Below are positions 8,394-17,005 of a stretch of DNA of 64,000 bases, one piece after another. The stretch's first letter is position 1; each line of letters begins with the position of its first letter. The translations under genes were made by a program, and so were the position numbers. Source of the DNA: a virus. Below the pieces are notes generated by a model. That model was given only the letters and a program-made list of their open reading frames with translations. It had not been told where the DNA came from and did no database searches. Location of the stretch: the IMG/VR virus record IMGVR_UViG_3300046694_000315, positions 1 to 64,000 of that record; one strand, given 5' to 3'.

Positions 8394-10112
8394 CTAGTCG
8401 GTCTGGGTGTCCGGGTCTCGGCGAAGTCCGGCTCGCGGGCCGTACGCCTGTGTCACGATTTCGTTAGTCATCTTCTGAATCTCGGGCGCGGAGACAGTGC
8501 CGAGATCGACACCACCGGGAAGCGTCACCGGATTCGGACCCGCAGGCTGATTGATGGGGTTGCCATCCGCATCAGATTGCGGTGCAGGCGCATCCACCCC
8601 TTCAGGTGGCATTCCCGTCAGTTGCAGAATAGTCGAGTCGATCTGCGTCTTTAGCATTCGCAGAGCGCCCTGCTGCTTGGCGTCCTCGATCTGCTCTTCG
8701 AAGATCTCGCGGACCTTCTCGTCCGGGAACTCCTCGCCCAAGTCGTGGAGGGCTCCGCGCATGGATTCAAGGCCCATGGACATCTTCGCCTGGATCTCAT
8801 TCAACTTGATGAGGGTGTCGACCGGCAGAGGGGCGGGCCATTCACACTCGGTGAAGTAGGCCATTGGGTCGAGGACGTCGATCATCATCGGCTGGTCGTC
8901 CTTCATGATGCCCTCGGTGTTGGGGTCATACAGCCGGGTTTCCGGCTCGAAGGTGAACAGCGTCTTGAGGATCAGTTCGTTGACCTTCTGGAGGCCAACG
9001 GAGTACTGCATCTTCTTCTGGTCGTACCGGGACATCATCGGCCGGTACATGATGGCCAGGGCCACGCCCGACGTATTCGACGCGGGCTGCATCTGACCGA
9101 GCGCCGTTTCCGGAACGCCCGTGAGTTCGTGCATGGAACGCTTGATCATCTCCAGGTACTGGAGTGGTCCCGCGAGGTCGACGCCATTCTCCAAGTTGAA
9201 CACCTGGGCGTCCTTGGGAAGCCCACCCCACACCTTGCGAGGACCCTTCTCAAGGTTGCTCGCTTTCGCGCCCGTGATGATCGTTACGGGGGCGGCGTGG
9301 TAATTGATGATGTCGCTGATGTCGGTCGCCTTCTCGTTGTACTCACGATTCAGGCTGATGATGTCGGCGATATCGGAGAGACCCCACGGAGAGCCGCTGA
9401 CCTGTGAGTTTGCGATGTGAACCACGGGTATGAGACCGAGCGGGTTCGGGCGGGAGTCGATGAGTTCGTCATTGAGGTATTCCTCAATGGTGGAATCCGT
9501 CAGGACCTCGACGTAGGTGTAGACGGAACGTGTCCCGTCCTCGCCGGTAGCCCAGAAACGGTACTTCAACTTGAAGCGGATCAGTCGGTCCCGGTCGTGC
9601 GGGTGCCATTCCGGGAAGCAGAAGGAACTGTTGAGCGGAAGAATGCGCACCTTGCCTGGCTGTGGTTGTCCCAGGTCATCTTCGAATGCAGGCTGATACG
9701 CGACCTTGACAAAGACGTCGCCGGAGACGCCGCCTTGCTGGCCCATCTCCCAGAGCAACTGCTCCTTGCGGTTGTCTACCTCCCACGCCCTCTTCAGGAG
9801 GGTGGGGATGATGTGCTCGTACTGCTTCACGCTCTTGAAGTGGACGCCGCGTCCGAACGTGAAGTTGTTGATGTAGTCGGCGAAGGCCTTCACGTAGTTG
9901 AACGTGATCTGGCTCTCTCCAGCCTCGCGGCGGTATCCCCAGTGATGTCCCAAGTAGTATGCAAAGTTCTGGGAATAGCGGTTGAGGCGCGGGCCGTGTA
10001 CTTCAAACTCCTCGTCGGCCAATTCGACCAGGCCGAGAGGCGAGATCGACACAGTGAGGTCTGATCCCGAAGCCCGCATGCTGGGGCTAGCGAATGAAAT
10101 GGCACCGCTCAT
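8394..10112 (-). CDS. Portal protein
   Basis: A 572-residue protein with portal hallmarks: YSQNFAYYLGHHWGYRR, NFTFGRGVHFKS, a central LIPVVHIANSQVSGSPWGLSD, then SLNREYNEKATDISDIINYH and the helical segment with RSMHELTGVPETALGQMQP. It forms the dodecameric ring through which DNA is packaged. It lies between the small proteins downstream of terminase and the scaffold. Confidence 0.88.
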   Translation of the reverse strand: MSGAISFASPSMRASGSDLTVSISPLGLVELADEEFEVHGPRLNRYSQNFAYYLGHHWGYRREAGESQITFNYVKAFADYINNFTFGRGVHFKSVKQYEHIIPTLLKRAWEVDNRKEQLLWEMGQQGGVSGDVFVKVAYQPAFEDDLGQPQPGKVRILPLNSSFCFPEWHPHDRDRLIRFKLKYRFWATGEDGTRSVYTYVEVLTDSTIEEYLNDELIDSRPNPLGLIPVVHIANSQVSGSPWGLSDIADIISLNREYNEKATDISDIINYHAAPVTIITGAKASNLEKGPRKVWGGLPKDAQVFNLENGVDLAGPLQYLEMIKRSMHELTGVPETALGQMQPASNTSGVALAIMYRPMMSRYDQKKMQYSVGLQKVNELILKTLFTFEPETRLYDPNTEGIMKDDQPMMIDVLDPMAYFTECEWPAPLPVDTLIKLNEIQAKMSMGLESMRGALHDLGEEFPDEKVREIFEEQIEDAKQQGALRMLKTQIDSTILQLTGMPPEGVDAPAPQSDADGNPINQPAGPNPVTLPGGVDLGTVSAPEIQKMTNEIVTQAYGPRAGLRRDPDTQTD

Positions 10113-10129
10113 GGAAAGGGTTCTCCGAC

Positions 10130-10420
10130 TCAGATCTCGATGACGCGAGTGGGCTTGATCTGCCGCGTCTCTCGCTTGGCCTTGGCGCGGCTCTCGAAAG
10201 CCTCTCCGCGCTGGACGACGTTCCCGCTGGGCAGGACCTCATGAAGGACGTACTGTCGCGTGCGGTCGCCCTCCTCGGTCTCCACGGGAATTCCGCGAAC
10301 GAGGTAGCGCCCGTCGATGAGGCTCTTCCCGACCGTGTCGCCCTTTTCGAGCGGAAGGCGGGGAAGAACCTCATCGATAGAGGCGCGGGGGGACCTGCGA
10401 CGGTCGTTGAAGGCGACCAC
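10130..10420 (-). CDS. Hypothetical small structural-cluster protein
   Basis: A 96-residue basic protein starting at GTG, with GAGGA 8-10 nt upstream. A central beta-rich segment includes GRYLVRGIPVETEEGD; the C-terminus is Lys/Arg-rich. Leu-His in YVLHEV is encoded CTT CAT GAG, a near-match to the dispersed motif. No family recognised. Confidence 0.55.
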   Translation of the reverse strand: MVAFNDRRRSPRASIDEVLPRLPLEKGDTVGKSLIDGRYLVRGIPVETEEGDRTRQYVLHEVLPSGNVVQRGEAFESRAKAKRETRQIKPTRVIEI

Positions 10421-10425
10421 AGGGA

Positions 10426-10827
10426 TCAGTCCTCGACGACAGCCGGGGACAGCCGCTCGTACCGGCCGCCGTTGCGGACGACCTCTTCGTAGCGAACCGC
10501 CGCGTAGTCGGTGAACGAGCCCTGAGCGAACTCCCCGAGGTAGGTCGGCGCCTCGACCCAGGAAGCCGAGCCGACGTGGGCCCGCTCCGCCATGGTCTCC
10601 TGCGGCGACTTCTCGTAGACGTTGGCGTTGTGGTTGGGGCGGCCCGGAGCGGTGATGTAGCCCTGGAGCGCACCCTTGGTGAACTCGTTGGGGACATCCG
10701 TGTCCGTTGCCACGCCCTCCTCGAACCGCAGAGGACCACGCCGCACAGCGTTGTCGGCGATCTTTCGCTCGTAGACCGTGCCGACGCGCTCCTGAAACTG
10801 CGGGTCGGGTGCGAGATTTCCAGCCAT
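10426..10827 (-). CDS. Hypothetical structural-cluster protein
   Basis: A 133-residue protein beginning MAGNLAPDPQFQERVGTVYE, with no recognised family. Its start codon lies inside the left arm of a perfect 14-bp inverted repeat (10826-10839 with 10871-10884), so a folded leader could hide the start. Located between the fibre-like and portal genes. Confidence 0.6.
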   Translation of the reverse strand: MAGNLAPDPQFQERVGTVYERKIADNAVRRGPLRFEEGVATDTDVPNEFTKGALQGYITAPGRPNHNANVYEKSPQETMAERAHVGSASWVEAPTYLGEFAQGSFTDYAAVRYEEVVRNGGRYERLSPAVVED

Positions 10828-10884
10828 TCCGTAATCCTCTTCCGATAGCGAGGTAACGCTACAAGCGTATGAGGATTACGGAAT
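10826..10884 (-). promoter_or_regulatory. Start-overlapping hairpin, 14-bp arms
   Basis: Perfect inverted repeat ATTCCGTAATCCTC / GAGGATTACGGAAT with a 31-nt loop that holds an inner hairpin, TAGCG-AGGTAA-CGCTA. The left arm covers the start codon of the gene ending at 10827, and the hairpin lies downstream of the collagen-like gene. Could be a terminator/attenuator or a translational lock. Confidence 0.7.
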
Positions 10885-10904
10885 CGATTGTTAACTAGCG
10901 ATAC

Positions 10905-12815
10905 TCAGGAAAGCGCGCCCCAGACAGTACCGTTCGCCACGTTCGTAATGCTGTTGACCGTGATGGACCCCGGCATCGAGGCAAGGCCCGAGCCATAGGC
11001 GCCGAATCGGTAGTTGGCCGGAGTCAGGTTCACGTTGGTGACACCGGTAACGACGCTGGCTCCACGGGCGACGGACGGCATGGTTGTGCCGCCCGACACG
11101 AGATAGGCAATCCAGTACGCACCCGGTGCGAGCGAGTGCGAGACGGCCATCGGAGCCGACTTCGCGCCGGTCGACTGCATGCTCGTTGAGACGTCGGAAC
11201 TCTGGTCGATGAGCACTCCGGCGCTCGTGTAGAGGCCGATGTACGTACCGGTCAGCGCTGCACCCGCACCCGAGACGACCCACCAGAAGGTGGAGACGGT
11301 CTTCGTCGTGCGCAGGAACACCTTGGACAGAGCCAGCGCGCCGGACGACAGCGTGACTGCCGTAGGGCCGCAGGTGGCCGGGTCCTGAGTCCAGGTGGCC
11401 AGACCGTGGTCGGACGGCAGGGCGAAGCCGCCTGCGGACAGGTCGAGCGCCGAGACGTCTGCGGCGGTCAGCGTGATGCTGGCGCCGCTCTTGCCGTTGA
11501 CCGTGGTCGGGTTTCCCTGGGGCCCGGTCGCTCCTGTAGGGCCTGGGTCTCCCTGCGGGCCCTGGACACCCTGAATGCCCTGCGGACCGGTCGTGCCGGT
11601 ATCGCCCTTGGGACCCTGCGGCCCGGTGGCACCAGCGGGACCTTGTGCTCCCGTAGCCCCGGTGTCTCCGGTGTCGCCCTTCGTCCCTTGCGCTCCCGTA
11701 GGGCCGGGAACGCCCTGCGGCCCCTGGGGGCCCTGCGGACCGGGCACCGTGGAGTCAGCACCTGCCGGGCCTTGTGGACCGGTTGCGCCCTGTGCTCCGG
11801 CCGCTCCGGTGTCACCCTTCAGACCCTGGATACCCTGCGGGCCTTGCGGACCGGGATCACCTTGCGGTCCCTGGGCTCCGGTCGATCCGGTCGCTCCGGT
11901 GTCGCCCTTGACGCCCTGTGCGCCTTGCGGCCCGGTGTCGCCCTGGAGTCCCTGGGGACCGGGGTCACCCTGAATGCCCTGTGGGCCGGGCGCTCCCTGC
12001 GGGCCTGCTGCTCCCGTGTCACCCTTCGGTCCCTGGAGTCCTGCGAGGCCCTGCGGACCTTGCGGTCCGGTCTCCCCTGGGATCCCCTGGTCGCCCTTGG
12101 GTCCGGCGATCCCCTGGATGCCCTGGGGGCCCTGAGCGCCGTCCGCTCCCGTATCGCCCTTTGGCCCCTGGGGCCCGACCTCGCCCTGAAGTCCGGTCGC
12201 GCCTGTGTCACCCTTCGGTCCCTGGATGCCCTGGAGTCCCTGCGGGCCCTGCGGACCGGGCACCGTGGAGTCGGCGCCAGCAGGACCCTGCGGACCGACC
12301 GCACCCTGTGGGCCCTGCGGTCCGGTTACTCCCGGGTCGCCCTTGTCTCCCTTGTCGCCCTTGGGGGCCGGAGGCATGTTCAGCGCGCCCATGGAGGACG
12401 GGACCTTGAGGAGGGATGCCACCTCCACGTTCGGCACGATCGCGGGCAGCCCGACGTCGAACGGCTTCTGCGTCTGGCCGTCCACGATGCCGGTGAACTT
12501 GTAGGTGAAGTTTCGCGGGGAGAGCGAGCCGTTGTCGCTGGCGAGAAGCGTGACGGAGTACCGGCCGTTGAGGAGGTCGATCTCCTTGCGGCGCAGGCGG
12601 ATAACGGCACCTGTCGCGGGGTGCACCAGTTTCGATATGGAGGGGTCGATGTTGATGCGACCGGAGGCGGGCCTGCCGTCGTTGTCGAGGTGATATCCGG
12701 TGACGGTGACCGTGGCGACGTCGTCCGGGAGTTCCGTGGGAGGCACGTATACGCCGCCCTCTGGCCAGTTTTCATTCTGGACGGTGAAGCCCGGAATGGA
12801 CCATGCGTCGTTCAA
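10905..12815 (-). CDS. Collagen-like fibre protein
   Basis: A 636-residue protein in three parts. The N-terminal 150 residues form a beta-rich domain beginning [19 protein letters not shown] collagen-like region follows (about residues 150-445) of Gly-X-Y triplets dominated by GPQGPQG, GPKGDTG and GPAGADS, with internal longer repeats. The C-terminal 190 residues (from [20 protein letters not shown]) look like a carbohydrate- or host-binding head. It would trimerise as a rod. Its place between terminase and portal is unusual for a tail fibre, so a head-attached fibre is possible. Confidence 0.8.
   Translation of the reverse strand: MNDAWSIPGFTVQNENWPEGGVYVPPTELPDDVATVTVTGYHLDNDGRPASGRINIDPSISKLVHPATGAVIRLRRKEIDLLNGRYSVTLLASDNGSLSPRNFTYKFTGIVDGQTQKPFDVGLPAIVPNVEVASLLKVPSSMGALNMPPAPKGDKGDKGDPGVTGPQGPQGAVGPQGPAGADSTVPGPQGPQGLQGIQGPKGDTGATGLQGEVGPQGPKGDTGADGAQGPQGIQGIAGPKGDQGIPGETGPQGPQGLAGLQGPKGDTGAAGPQGAPGPQGIQGDPGPQGLQGDTGPQGAQGVKGDTGATGSTGAQGPQGDPGPQGPQGIQGLKGDTGAAGAQGATGPQGPAGADSTVPGPQGPQGPQGVPGPTGAQGTKGDTGDTGATGAQGPAGATGPQGPKGDTGTTGPQGIQGVQGPQGDPGPTGATGPQGNPTTVNGKSGASITLTAADVSALDLSAGGFALPSDHGLATWTQDPATCGPTAVTLSSGALALSKVFLRTTKTVSTFWWVVSGAGAALTGTYIGLYTSAGVLIDQSSDVSTSMQSTGAKSAPMAVSHSLAPGAYWIAYLVSGGTTMPSVARGASVVTGVTNVNLTPANYRFGAYGSGLASMPGSITVNSITNVANGTVWGALS
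11480..12370 (-). repeat. Collagen Gly-X-Y repeat tract
   Basis: Nearly uninterrupted 9-bp and 18-bp periodic repeats encoding Gly-X-Y triplets, with two long near-duplicates around [14 protein letters not shown] (about 11740 and 12265). Such tracts change length easily by slippage or unequal recombination. Confidence 0.85.
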
Positions 12816-12824
12816 GGGAGTTCC

Positions 12825-14399
12825 TTAGCGCTGGAAGGGAGAATTGGAAACCTCGACCTCGGGCATCGTGTAGTCCTTTGTCAGGACACAGGCGAGCGCC
12901 AGGGAATCCGCGTAGTCGTCGTGCGCATCAGCAGCGCGGGGAGCGGCTGCGAGTACGTACGGACCTTCGAAGTGCTTCTCCAGGTCTTCCATCTGCTGCC
13001 GGAAGCGCTTGTACGACTTGAGGCGACGGGTATAGGCGTGCGCGGGCCAGGAGATCAATCCCCGGTTCATGAGTTCCATGAGGTGCTTCCAGCGCTTGGA
13101 CTGTTCCGGGCGCTGGGAAGAAAGGGCCACGATGTCGATGTCGGGCATAAGGACCCTGAGCCGGGATATGACGACGTCGCCGACTCCGCCTTCGTCGACT
13201 GCGATGGCCATGACGTTGTAGTTCCGGACGAACTCGACGATGCGGAAGTACTGGGCTTCCCAGTCCATGCCGCCGAGGTCCATCCAGTTCAGGACCCGGT
13301 GCTCGTAGTTGCCGAACTCGTCGGGCTGGTCCCAGCGGACCCACACGGCCGTGACGATCGTGGAGTCCTGCTTGCGCGCAGGGTCGATGCCGATGACGAT
13401 CGGGCTCTTGTGGTAGGCCGGGACCACCTGCATGGAGACGTCGCCGAGTTCGTCGAGGCGCTCGGTGGTGGTGAACATGCCCTTGTCGAGCAGCCACATG
13501 AGGCGGTACGACAACTTGAATTCGTCGGAGTCCTCACCAATACGGAGGAGTTCCTTCTTGACGAACTTGGCGTAGTTCTCGTTCCACTTCGAGACTTCTT
13601 TCCAGTCCGCGTCGAAGTGGTTCTGCCGGGCGCCGCGCTTTGTTGCGGTCCGCCGGTTGATCTGGATCTGGTTGTAGAAGACGCCCTTTTCGTATGTGGG
13701 CGTGCCGGTGAAGACCATCGTCGCGTTGGTCGAGGCGCCCATCGGGCCGATCGACTTGTTGACCATCTTCTCGTCCGCGCCCTGGCACTCGTCGATGAGG
13801 ATCAGGTGGTAGGTGCGGCCTTCGATGGTGGCGCGGGGGTGGCAGGTCTGCTTACGCACGAGGGAGCCGGAGCGCTTGAGGGAAATGGAGCGGCCCTTGC
13901 CCTGTACGGTGTCGTCGATTTCGGGGTCCGCCATGATTTCCAGGGCGTGGTCACTGGTGAGGCGGGCCACGATTCGGCCGTAGAGGTTGTCGGCCTGCTC
14001 TTCCACCGGGGCAAATGCTCCGACCCACAGACCCTCTTTGAACTTGTCCATCAGGTCGGGAAAGATCTTCGCCAGCCGGGGGAACATGATCATGCAGGCG
14101 GCGACGACATTGGCCACGGTCTCGCTCTTGCCGGACTGGCGGGAGAACAGGGCTGTGAGGGTGGCGCCGTCGTTGATGATCAGCGACTCGATCAGACGAG
14201 CCGCGAAGGGGCGCTGGTAGCCGTAGAGAGGGTGGCCGGATACCTCGTCGACGATGACGAGCATCTTCGCGACGATCTGGTCTACGAATGCCTGCGAGGT
14301 CTGGTCGAGGACCACCTCGGTGTCAATCCGCGCCTGACGCTCTTCATCGGTCTCGTCGCTGATGAACTCGTCGTACTCGACGTCCTCCGTAACAGACAC
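12825..14399 (-). CDS. terL: Terminase large subunit
   Basis: About 524 residues. ATPase part: FSRQSGKSE (Walker A-like, about residue 86-93) and LILIDECQ (Walker B, about 205). Nuclease part: VIGIDPARKQDST with the first catalytic Asp, then AVDEGGVGD and, near the end, DAHDDYADSLALA with acidic residues typical of the RNase H-like fold. It packages DNA into the head. GTG at 14399 is chosen; an in-frame TTG at 14411 is the alternative, and both lie in the arm of an inverted repeat. No small terminase was recognised nearby. Confidence 0.9.
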   Translation of the reverse strand: MSVTEDVEYDEFISDETDEERQARIDTEVVLDQTSQAFVDQIVAKMLVIVDEVSGHPLYGYQRPFAARLIESLIINDGATLTALFSRQSGKSETVANVVAACMIMFPRLAKIFPDLMDKFKEGLWVGAFAPVEEQADNLYGRIVARLTSDHALEIMADPEIDDTVQGKGRSISLKRSGSLVRKQTCHPRATIEGRTYHLILIDECQGADEKMVNKSIGPMGASTNATMVFTGTPTYEKGVFYNQIQINRRTATKRGARQNHFDADWKEVSKWNENYAKFVKKELLRIGEDSDEFKLSYRLMWLLDKGMFTTTERLDELGDVSMQVVPAYHKSPIVIGIDPARKQDSTIVTAVWVRWDQPDEFGNYEHRVLNWMDLGGMDWEAQYFRIVEFVRNYNVMAIAVDEGGVGDVVISRLRVLMPDIDIVALSSQRPEQSKRWKHLMELMNRGLISWPAHAYTRRLKSYKRFRQQMEDLEKHFEGPYVLAAAPRAADAHDDYADSLALACVLTKDYTMPEVEVSNSPFQR

Positions 14400-14443
14400 G
14401 CCTAACCCCAATCCCGTTTTCTCTACGGAATTGAGGTTAGGCG
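14399..14443 (-). promoter_or_regulatory. Start-overlapping hairpin upstream of terL
   Basis: Inverted repeat of 14-nt arms (14399-14412 and 14430-14443, one mismatch) with a 17-nt loop. The left arm covers the possible TTG and GTG starts of terL. Similar placement to the hairpins at 10826 and 21374. Terminator, attenuator or translational control are all possible. Confidence 0.6.
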
Positions 14444-14483
14444 TTTTCTGCTACTGCTTTGTAATTATCGCTTCCGGAAGACT

Positions 14484-14744
14484 TCAGCCGCTACGTCGAA
14501 TGTCCCTCGCGGCGATGATCTGCTGTGCGCGCTGGCGCGTGAAGCCGAACATCCTGCCCAGTACGTCGTAGGTGTAGCGGCCCTTGGCATAGACAGCGGC
14601 CACCAGAGAGTCACGGGCTTCCGTCGTCACCGCCGGATAGTCCTCGAAGCACATCTGGTCGCAGTACAGCGGGGCGTCCTTCTTGGCCACGCCCAGCAGC
14701 CTGCGGCATCCCCGGCAGCGGACATCGACCAGCAAATCACTCAT
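14484..14744 (-). CDS. Small zinc-ribbon plus HTH protein
   Basis: An 86-residue protein. The N-terminus has CRGCRR and, after about 14 residues, CDQMC, a C2C2 zinc ribbon like those of small host-type regulators. The C-terminal half (YDVLGRMFGFTRQRAQQIIAA) looks like a sigma-region-4 type helix-turn-helix. It lies immediately upstream of terL and could be the small terminase or a transcription factor; I cannot decide. Confidence 0.6.
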   Translation of the reverse strand: MSDLLVDVRCRGCRRLLGVAKKDAPLYCDQMCFEDYPAVTTEARDSLVAAVYAKGRYTYDVLGRMFGFTRQRAQQIIAARDIRRSG

Positions 14745-15021
14745 CGACCTGCGCCTCTCCCGTCAGCCGGTCCCGGGTCTCGTCCTCGACGCCACCAGCC
14801 CCGTTCTCGTGCCAGGCGCTCTCGACGCCCTTGAGGAACTCGTCCAGGAGACCGATCGGAAGGGTCAGCCCGCGCCCGTAGGTGTCCAGCGAGGGGATGT
14901 ACTCCCGGCAGTCGATGAACAGGCCGTCCTGGGGGCTCTGAACTGTGGAGACGTGAATCTCCTTGTCGTGCACGTACGCAACCCGGGCGTGGATGGTCCT
15001 GCCCTCAGCGAGATCGTCCAT
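14737..15021 (-). CDS. Hypothetical protein upstream of the zinc/HTH gene
   Basis: A 94-residue acidic protein with GRTIHARVAYVHDKEIHVSTV and LIGLLDEFLKGVESAW-like helix segments. No family recognised. Its 3' end overlaps the next gene by 8 nt, so the pair is probably co-expressed from the promoter at 15049-15078. Confidence 0.6.
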   Translation of the reverse strand: MDDLAEGRTIHARVAYVHDKEIHVSTVQSPQDGLFIDCREYIPSLDTYGRGLTLPIGLLDEFLKGVESAWHENGAGGVEDETRDRLTGEAQVDE

Positions 15022-15048
15022 GGCTTCCTCCGTCGCTCTATGTAAGGC

Positions 15049-15078
15049 ACCCTACACCTGCGCAAGCGGTATCGACAA
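15049..15078 (-). promoter_or_regulatory. Promoter, minus strand
   Basis: TTGTCG and TAGGGT separated by 18 nt, 28 nt upstream of the start at 15021. It overlaps the divergent plus-strand promoter at 15072. Confidence 0.5.
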
Positions 15079-15101
15079 CCCGCTTGACGAGGGAGTAGAG
15101 T
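15072..15101 (+). promoter_or_regulatory. Promoter, plus strand
   Basis: TCGACA and TAGAGT separated by 18 nt, 34 nt before the ATG at 15135. Divergent from the minus-strand promoter it overlaps. Confidence 0.5.
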
Positions 15102-15134
15102 GGGCATCCTTGACAGACGGACGAGGAGCACACC

Positions 15135-15347
15135 ATGGGCATGTACCCGATGCAGGACCCGGAGAAGTGCCCTACATGCGGACGGGACCTTAAAGAAGCG
15201 CCCAAGCCGGAGAGGGTGCAGGTCAAAGACTTTCCGGCCGAGGTAACGTACGCCAGTGATCCGGTCTGCGGGGGGCGCTGGCACGTATGGGACAGAACCT
15301 CTCCGCTGCGGAAGCAGGCTCAACCCTTCGTGGACGGAGAGCAGTGA
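15135..15347 (+). CDS. Small zinc-ribbon protein
   Basis: A 70-residue protein with CPTCGRD near residue 12 and a later Cys in DPVCGGRWHVW, suggesting a metal site. Ribosome binding site GAGGAG precedes the ATG. Its TGA overlaps the next ATG (TGATG). One of few plus-strand genes. Function unknown. Confidence 0.6.
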   Translation: MGMYPMQDPEKCPTCGRDLKEAPKPERVQVKDFPAEVTYASDPVCGGRWHVWDRTSPLRKQAQPFVDGEQ

Positions 15348-15577
15348 TGGACGACTGGCACATCCAAAACGGCATACAGGGCTACGCGCACGACAGCGAA
15401 CTGGACGCCCTTCAGCAGCGCGAACTCCGCTCCGAGCAGATGGAGTTCTACAAGCGCGCCAACACCCCGCCCTTCGAGGGCTTCGGCGGTTGGCAGGGAG
15501 TCAAGGAAGCCGCGACAGGCGTGGGCATCCTCATGATCTTCGGAATGATCCTCAAGTACGGCTTCGGCATCGGCTAG
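15347..15577 (+). CDS. Small protein with C-terminal membrane segment
   Basis: A 76-residue protein, start coupled to the preceding stop. The N-terminal two thirds are hydrophilic; the last 20 or so residues (GVGILMIFGMILKYGFGIG) form one likely membrane helix. It is followed by a strong bidirectional terminator. Function unknown. Confidence 0.6.
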   Translation: MDDWHIQNGIQGYAHDSELDALQQRELRSEQMEFYKRANTPPFEGFGGWQGVKEAATGVGILMIFGMILKYGFGIG

Positions 15578-15584
15578 GCTGCGC

Positions 15585-15627
15585 AGCAGAAAGGCCCCAT
15601 CCGTCTGGCGGGTGGGGCCTTTCTGCT
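15585..15627. terminator. Bidirectional terminator
   Basis: Perfect 15-bp stem AGCAGAAAGGCCCCA / TGGGGCCTTTCTGCT with a 13-nt loop, between the plus-strand pair and the convergent tyrosine integrase gene. Confidence 0.85.
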
Positions 15628-15630
15628 GTC

Positions 15631-16707
15631 CTACTGTGCCCGGCGCAGCGGGACGACGTTCTCCTGGCTGACCATCGCGGTCAGGAAGGCCTTGCCCTTC
15701 ATGGTCTCGTCGCGGCGCCTGCGCTCCGAGGACAGGCCCAGGTAGCGCTCGGTGGTGGCCATGTTCGAGTGGTGCAGCAGGGCCGAGACCGTGCGGAGCC
15801 CGGCGTCGTAGCCCAGTTCCGTGGACAGAGAGTCGAAGTACGCGCGGGCGACCGCCCGGCGGATGGTGTGCGTGCCCTCGTAGCGGGTGGGCAGCCCCAC
15901 GGCCGCGAGCGCGTGCTTGACGATCTTCTCTGTGCGCTGGACAGGCCGGTCTGGGTGCCAGACGAAAGGTGTGCGGACGTAGACCCGCTGGCCGGTCGCC
16001 TCGTCGAGGTAGTGGGTGGAGATGGTGTTCCCCGTGCGGGCAGGGAACAGGTAGTCGTCGGCGCGTAGCGGGCGGCCCAGCAGCTCGGCGTACTCGACCA
16101 GCCACAGGCGCAGCTCGCGCTCCAGGTCGGCCGTCAGCGGCATCTCGTCCTCCTCCCGCGTCTTGACCACGGTCACGAAGACTTCCGACCGCACGAAGTC
16201 GACGTCCCCGACGCGCATGCCCGTGATCTCCGAGGCCCGGCAGGCGGTGTTGATCGCGGTGGCCAGGTAGGCACGGTGCATCGCGCACTCCGCCTGGTCC
16301 AGGAGCTGGAGCAGAAGCGAGGGTGGAGGCTGCTGGCGGCGCTTCTTCGGCTCCGGCAGCGGCTCGACGCCGGTCAGGTAGTTGTCCAGCGCGGTGAATC
16401 CGCTGTTCTTGCAGTAGGTGAAGAACACCTTGAGCCGGGCGCGGTAGTTGTTGTGGGTGCTGGGGCCGACGGCCTCGCGGATCGGCTGGCCCTTGATGCG
16501 GGTGGAGTGGGCGTCCATGATCCCGCCCGGCCCGTAGAAGAAGTCACGCACCTGCTTGGCGGAGAGCTGGGAGAAGTCGGGGTTGCCCAGGTGCTCGGCG
16601 AACCGGGGCAGCAAGGTGGTGTCGACGCGCATGGTGTTGTCGGCCTTGCCGGAGCGCTCCCGGGTCTCCAGGTACTCCTCGACGGCGCTGCGCAGTGCGA
16701 TGGTCAC
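15631..16707 (-). CDS. Tyrosine recombinase/integrase
   Basis: A 358-residue protein with an N-terminal SAM-like core-binding domain (about residues 5-100, IALRSAVEEYLETRE) and a catalytic domain: TACRASEITGMRVGD (Arg I), THTIRRAVARAYF (His-x-x-Arg) and LLHHSNMATTERYLGLS (catalytic Tyr). GTG at 16707 with AGGAGG 4 nt upstream is chosen; the frame is open further but lacks another good start. It would catalyse site-specific integration/excision. No attachment site core was identifiable. Confidence 0.9.
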   Translation of the reverse strand: MTIALRSAVEEYLETRERSGKADNTMRVDTTLLPRFAEHLGNPDFSQLSAKQVRDFFYGPGGIMDAHSTRIKGQPIREAVGPSTHNNYRARLKVFFTYCKNSGFTALDNYLTGVEPLPEPKKRRQQPPPSLLLQLLDQAECAMHRAYLATAINTACRASEITGMRVGDVDFVRSEVFVTVVKTREEDEMPLTADLERELRLWLVEYAELLGRPLRADDYLFPARTGNTISTHYLDEATGQRVYVRTPFVWHPDRPVQRTEKIVKHALAAVGLPTRYEGTHTIRRAVARAYFDSLSTELGYDAGLRTVSALLHHSNMATTERYLGLSSERRRRDETMKGKAFLTAMVSQENVVPLRRAQ

Positions 16708-16738
16708 GCTTCCTCCTTGTGTGGTGGCTGCGGGTCTG

Positions 16739-16767
16739 ACTCTATCGTCGTCAAGTGCATACATCAA
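16739..16767 (-). promoter_or_regulatory. Integrase promoter
   Basis: TTGATG and TAGAGT separated by 17 nt, about 32 nt upstream of the tyrosine integrase start. Confidence 0.6.
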
Positions 16768-16772
16768 GTCGC

Positions 16773-16803
16773 TTGCATAGCGATTCCGAGGAATCGATAG
16801 TAC
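16773..16803 (+). promoter_or_regulatory. Divergent promoter with palindromic operator
   Basis: TTGCAT and TAGTAC (19-nt spacer) lie so close to the ATG at 16813 that the transcript would be leaderless. The spacer contains a perfect palindrome, CGATTCCGAGGAATCG (16781-16796), a likely operator. Confidence 0.55.
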
Positions 16804-16812
16804 GGTTCCCGT

Positions 16813-16959
16813 ATGACGATGACAGAGATCAGCCCGGCACCGCTTCATACTTCCGCCCCGACAGCAGAGGAGGCGTGGCTGGCCGCATGGACGGCCCGAG
16901 CGCCCGTCCTGGAGCCCGAGAAGGCCGACGAGGTCCTGGAGTTGATGGGCCTGCTCTAG
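16813..16959 (+). CDS. Tiny WxAxW protein divergent from tyrosine integrase
   Basis: A 48-residue protein with AWLAAWTARAPVLEPEKADE. The W-hydrophobic-A-x-W-xxx-AP-x-L-xx-E pattern is shared with the tiny gene at 18698, which is divergent from the other integrase. No ribosome binding site; probably leaderless. It has a plus-strand copy of the dispersed motif (CTT CAT ACT, Leu-His-Thr at residues 11-13). A role in integrase control is inferred only from position. Confidence 0.65.
   Translation: MTMTEISPAPLHTSAPTAEEAWLAAWTARAPVLEPEKADEVLELMGLL
16842..16850 (+). repeat. Dispersed CTTCATA motif copy, plus strand
   Basis: CTT CAT ACT, Leu-His-Thr, in the tiny gene at 16813; the only copy in a plus-strand gene and again in sense orientation. 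Confidence 0.8.
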
Positions 16960-16960
16960 A

Positions 16961-16998
16961 CGAAACCCCCGGTCGCCAGTGGCTTCCGGGGGTTTTCG
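16961..16998. terminator. Bidirectional terminator
   Basis: Stem CGAAACCCCCGG / CCGGGGGTTTTCG with a 13-nt loop, between the tiny plus-strand gene and the convergent serine integrase. Confidence 0.85.
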
Positions 16999-17005
16999 CT
17001 GTCTG

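Noticed and set aside
10238-10246. CTT CAT GAG (Leu-His-Glu) at 10130-10420
   Set aside because: Uses the rare codon pair but lacks the A after CAT, so it is only a near-match and was left out of the count.
11406-14405. A 999-codon open frame on the plus strand
   Set aside because: It is the antisense shadow of the collagen-like gene and terL; GC-rich repeats keep it open. The minus-strand proteins have clear domains.
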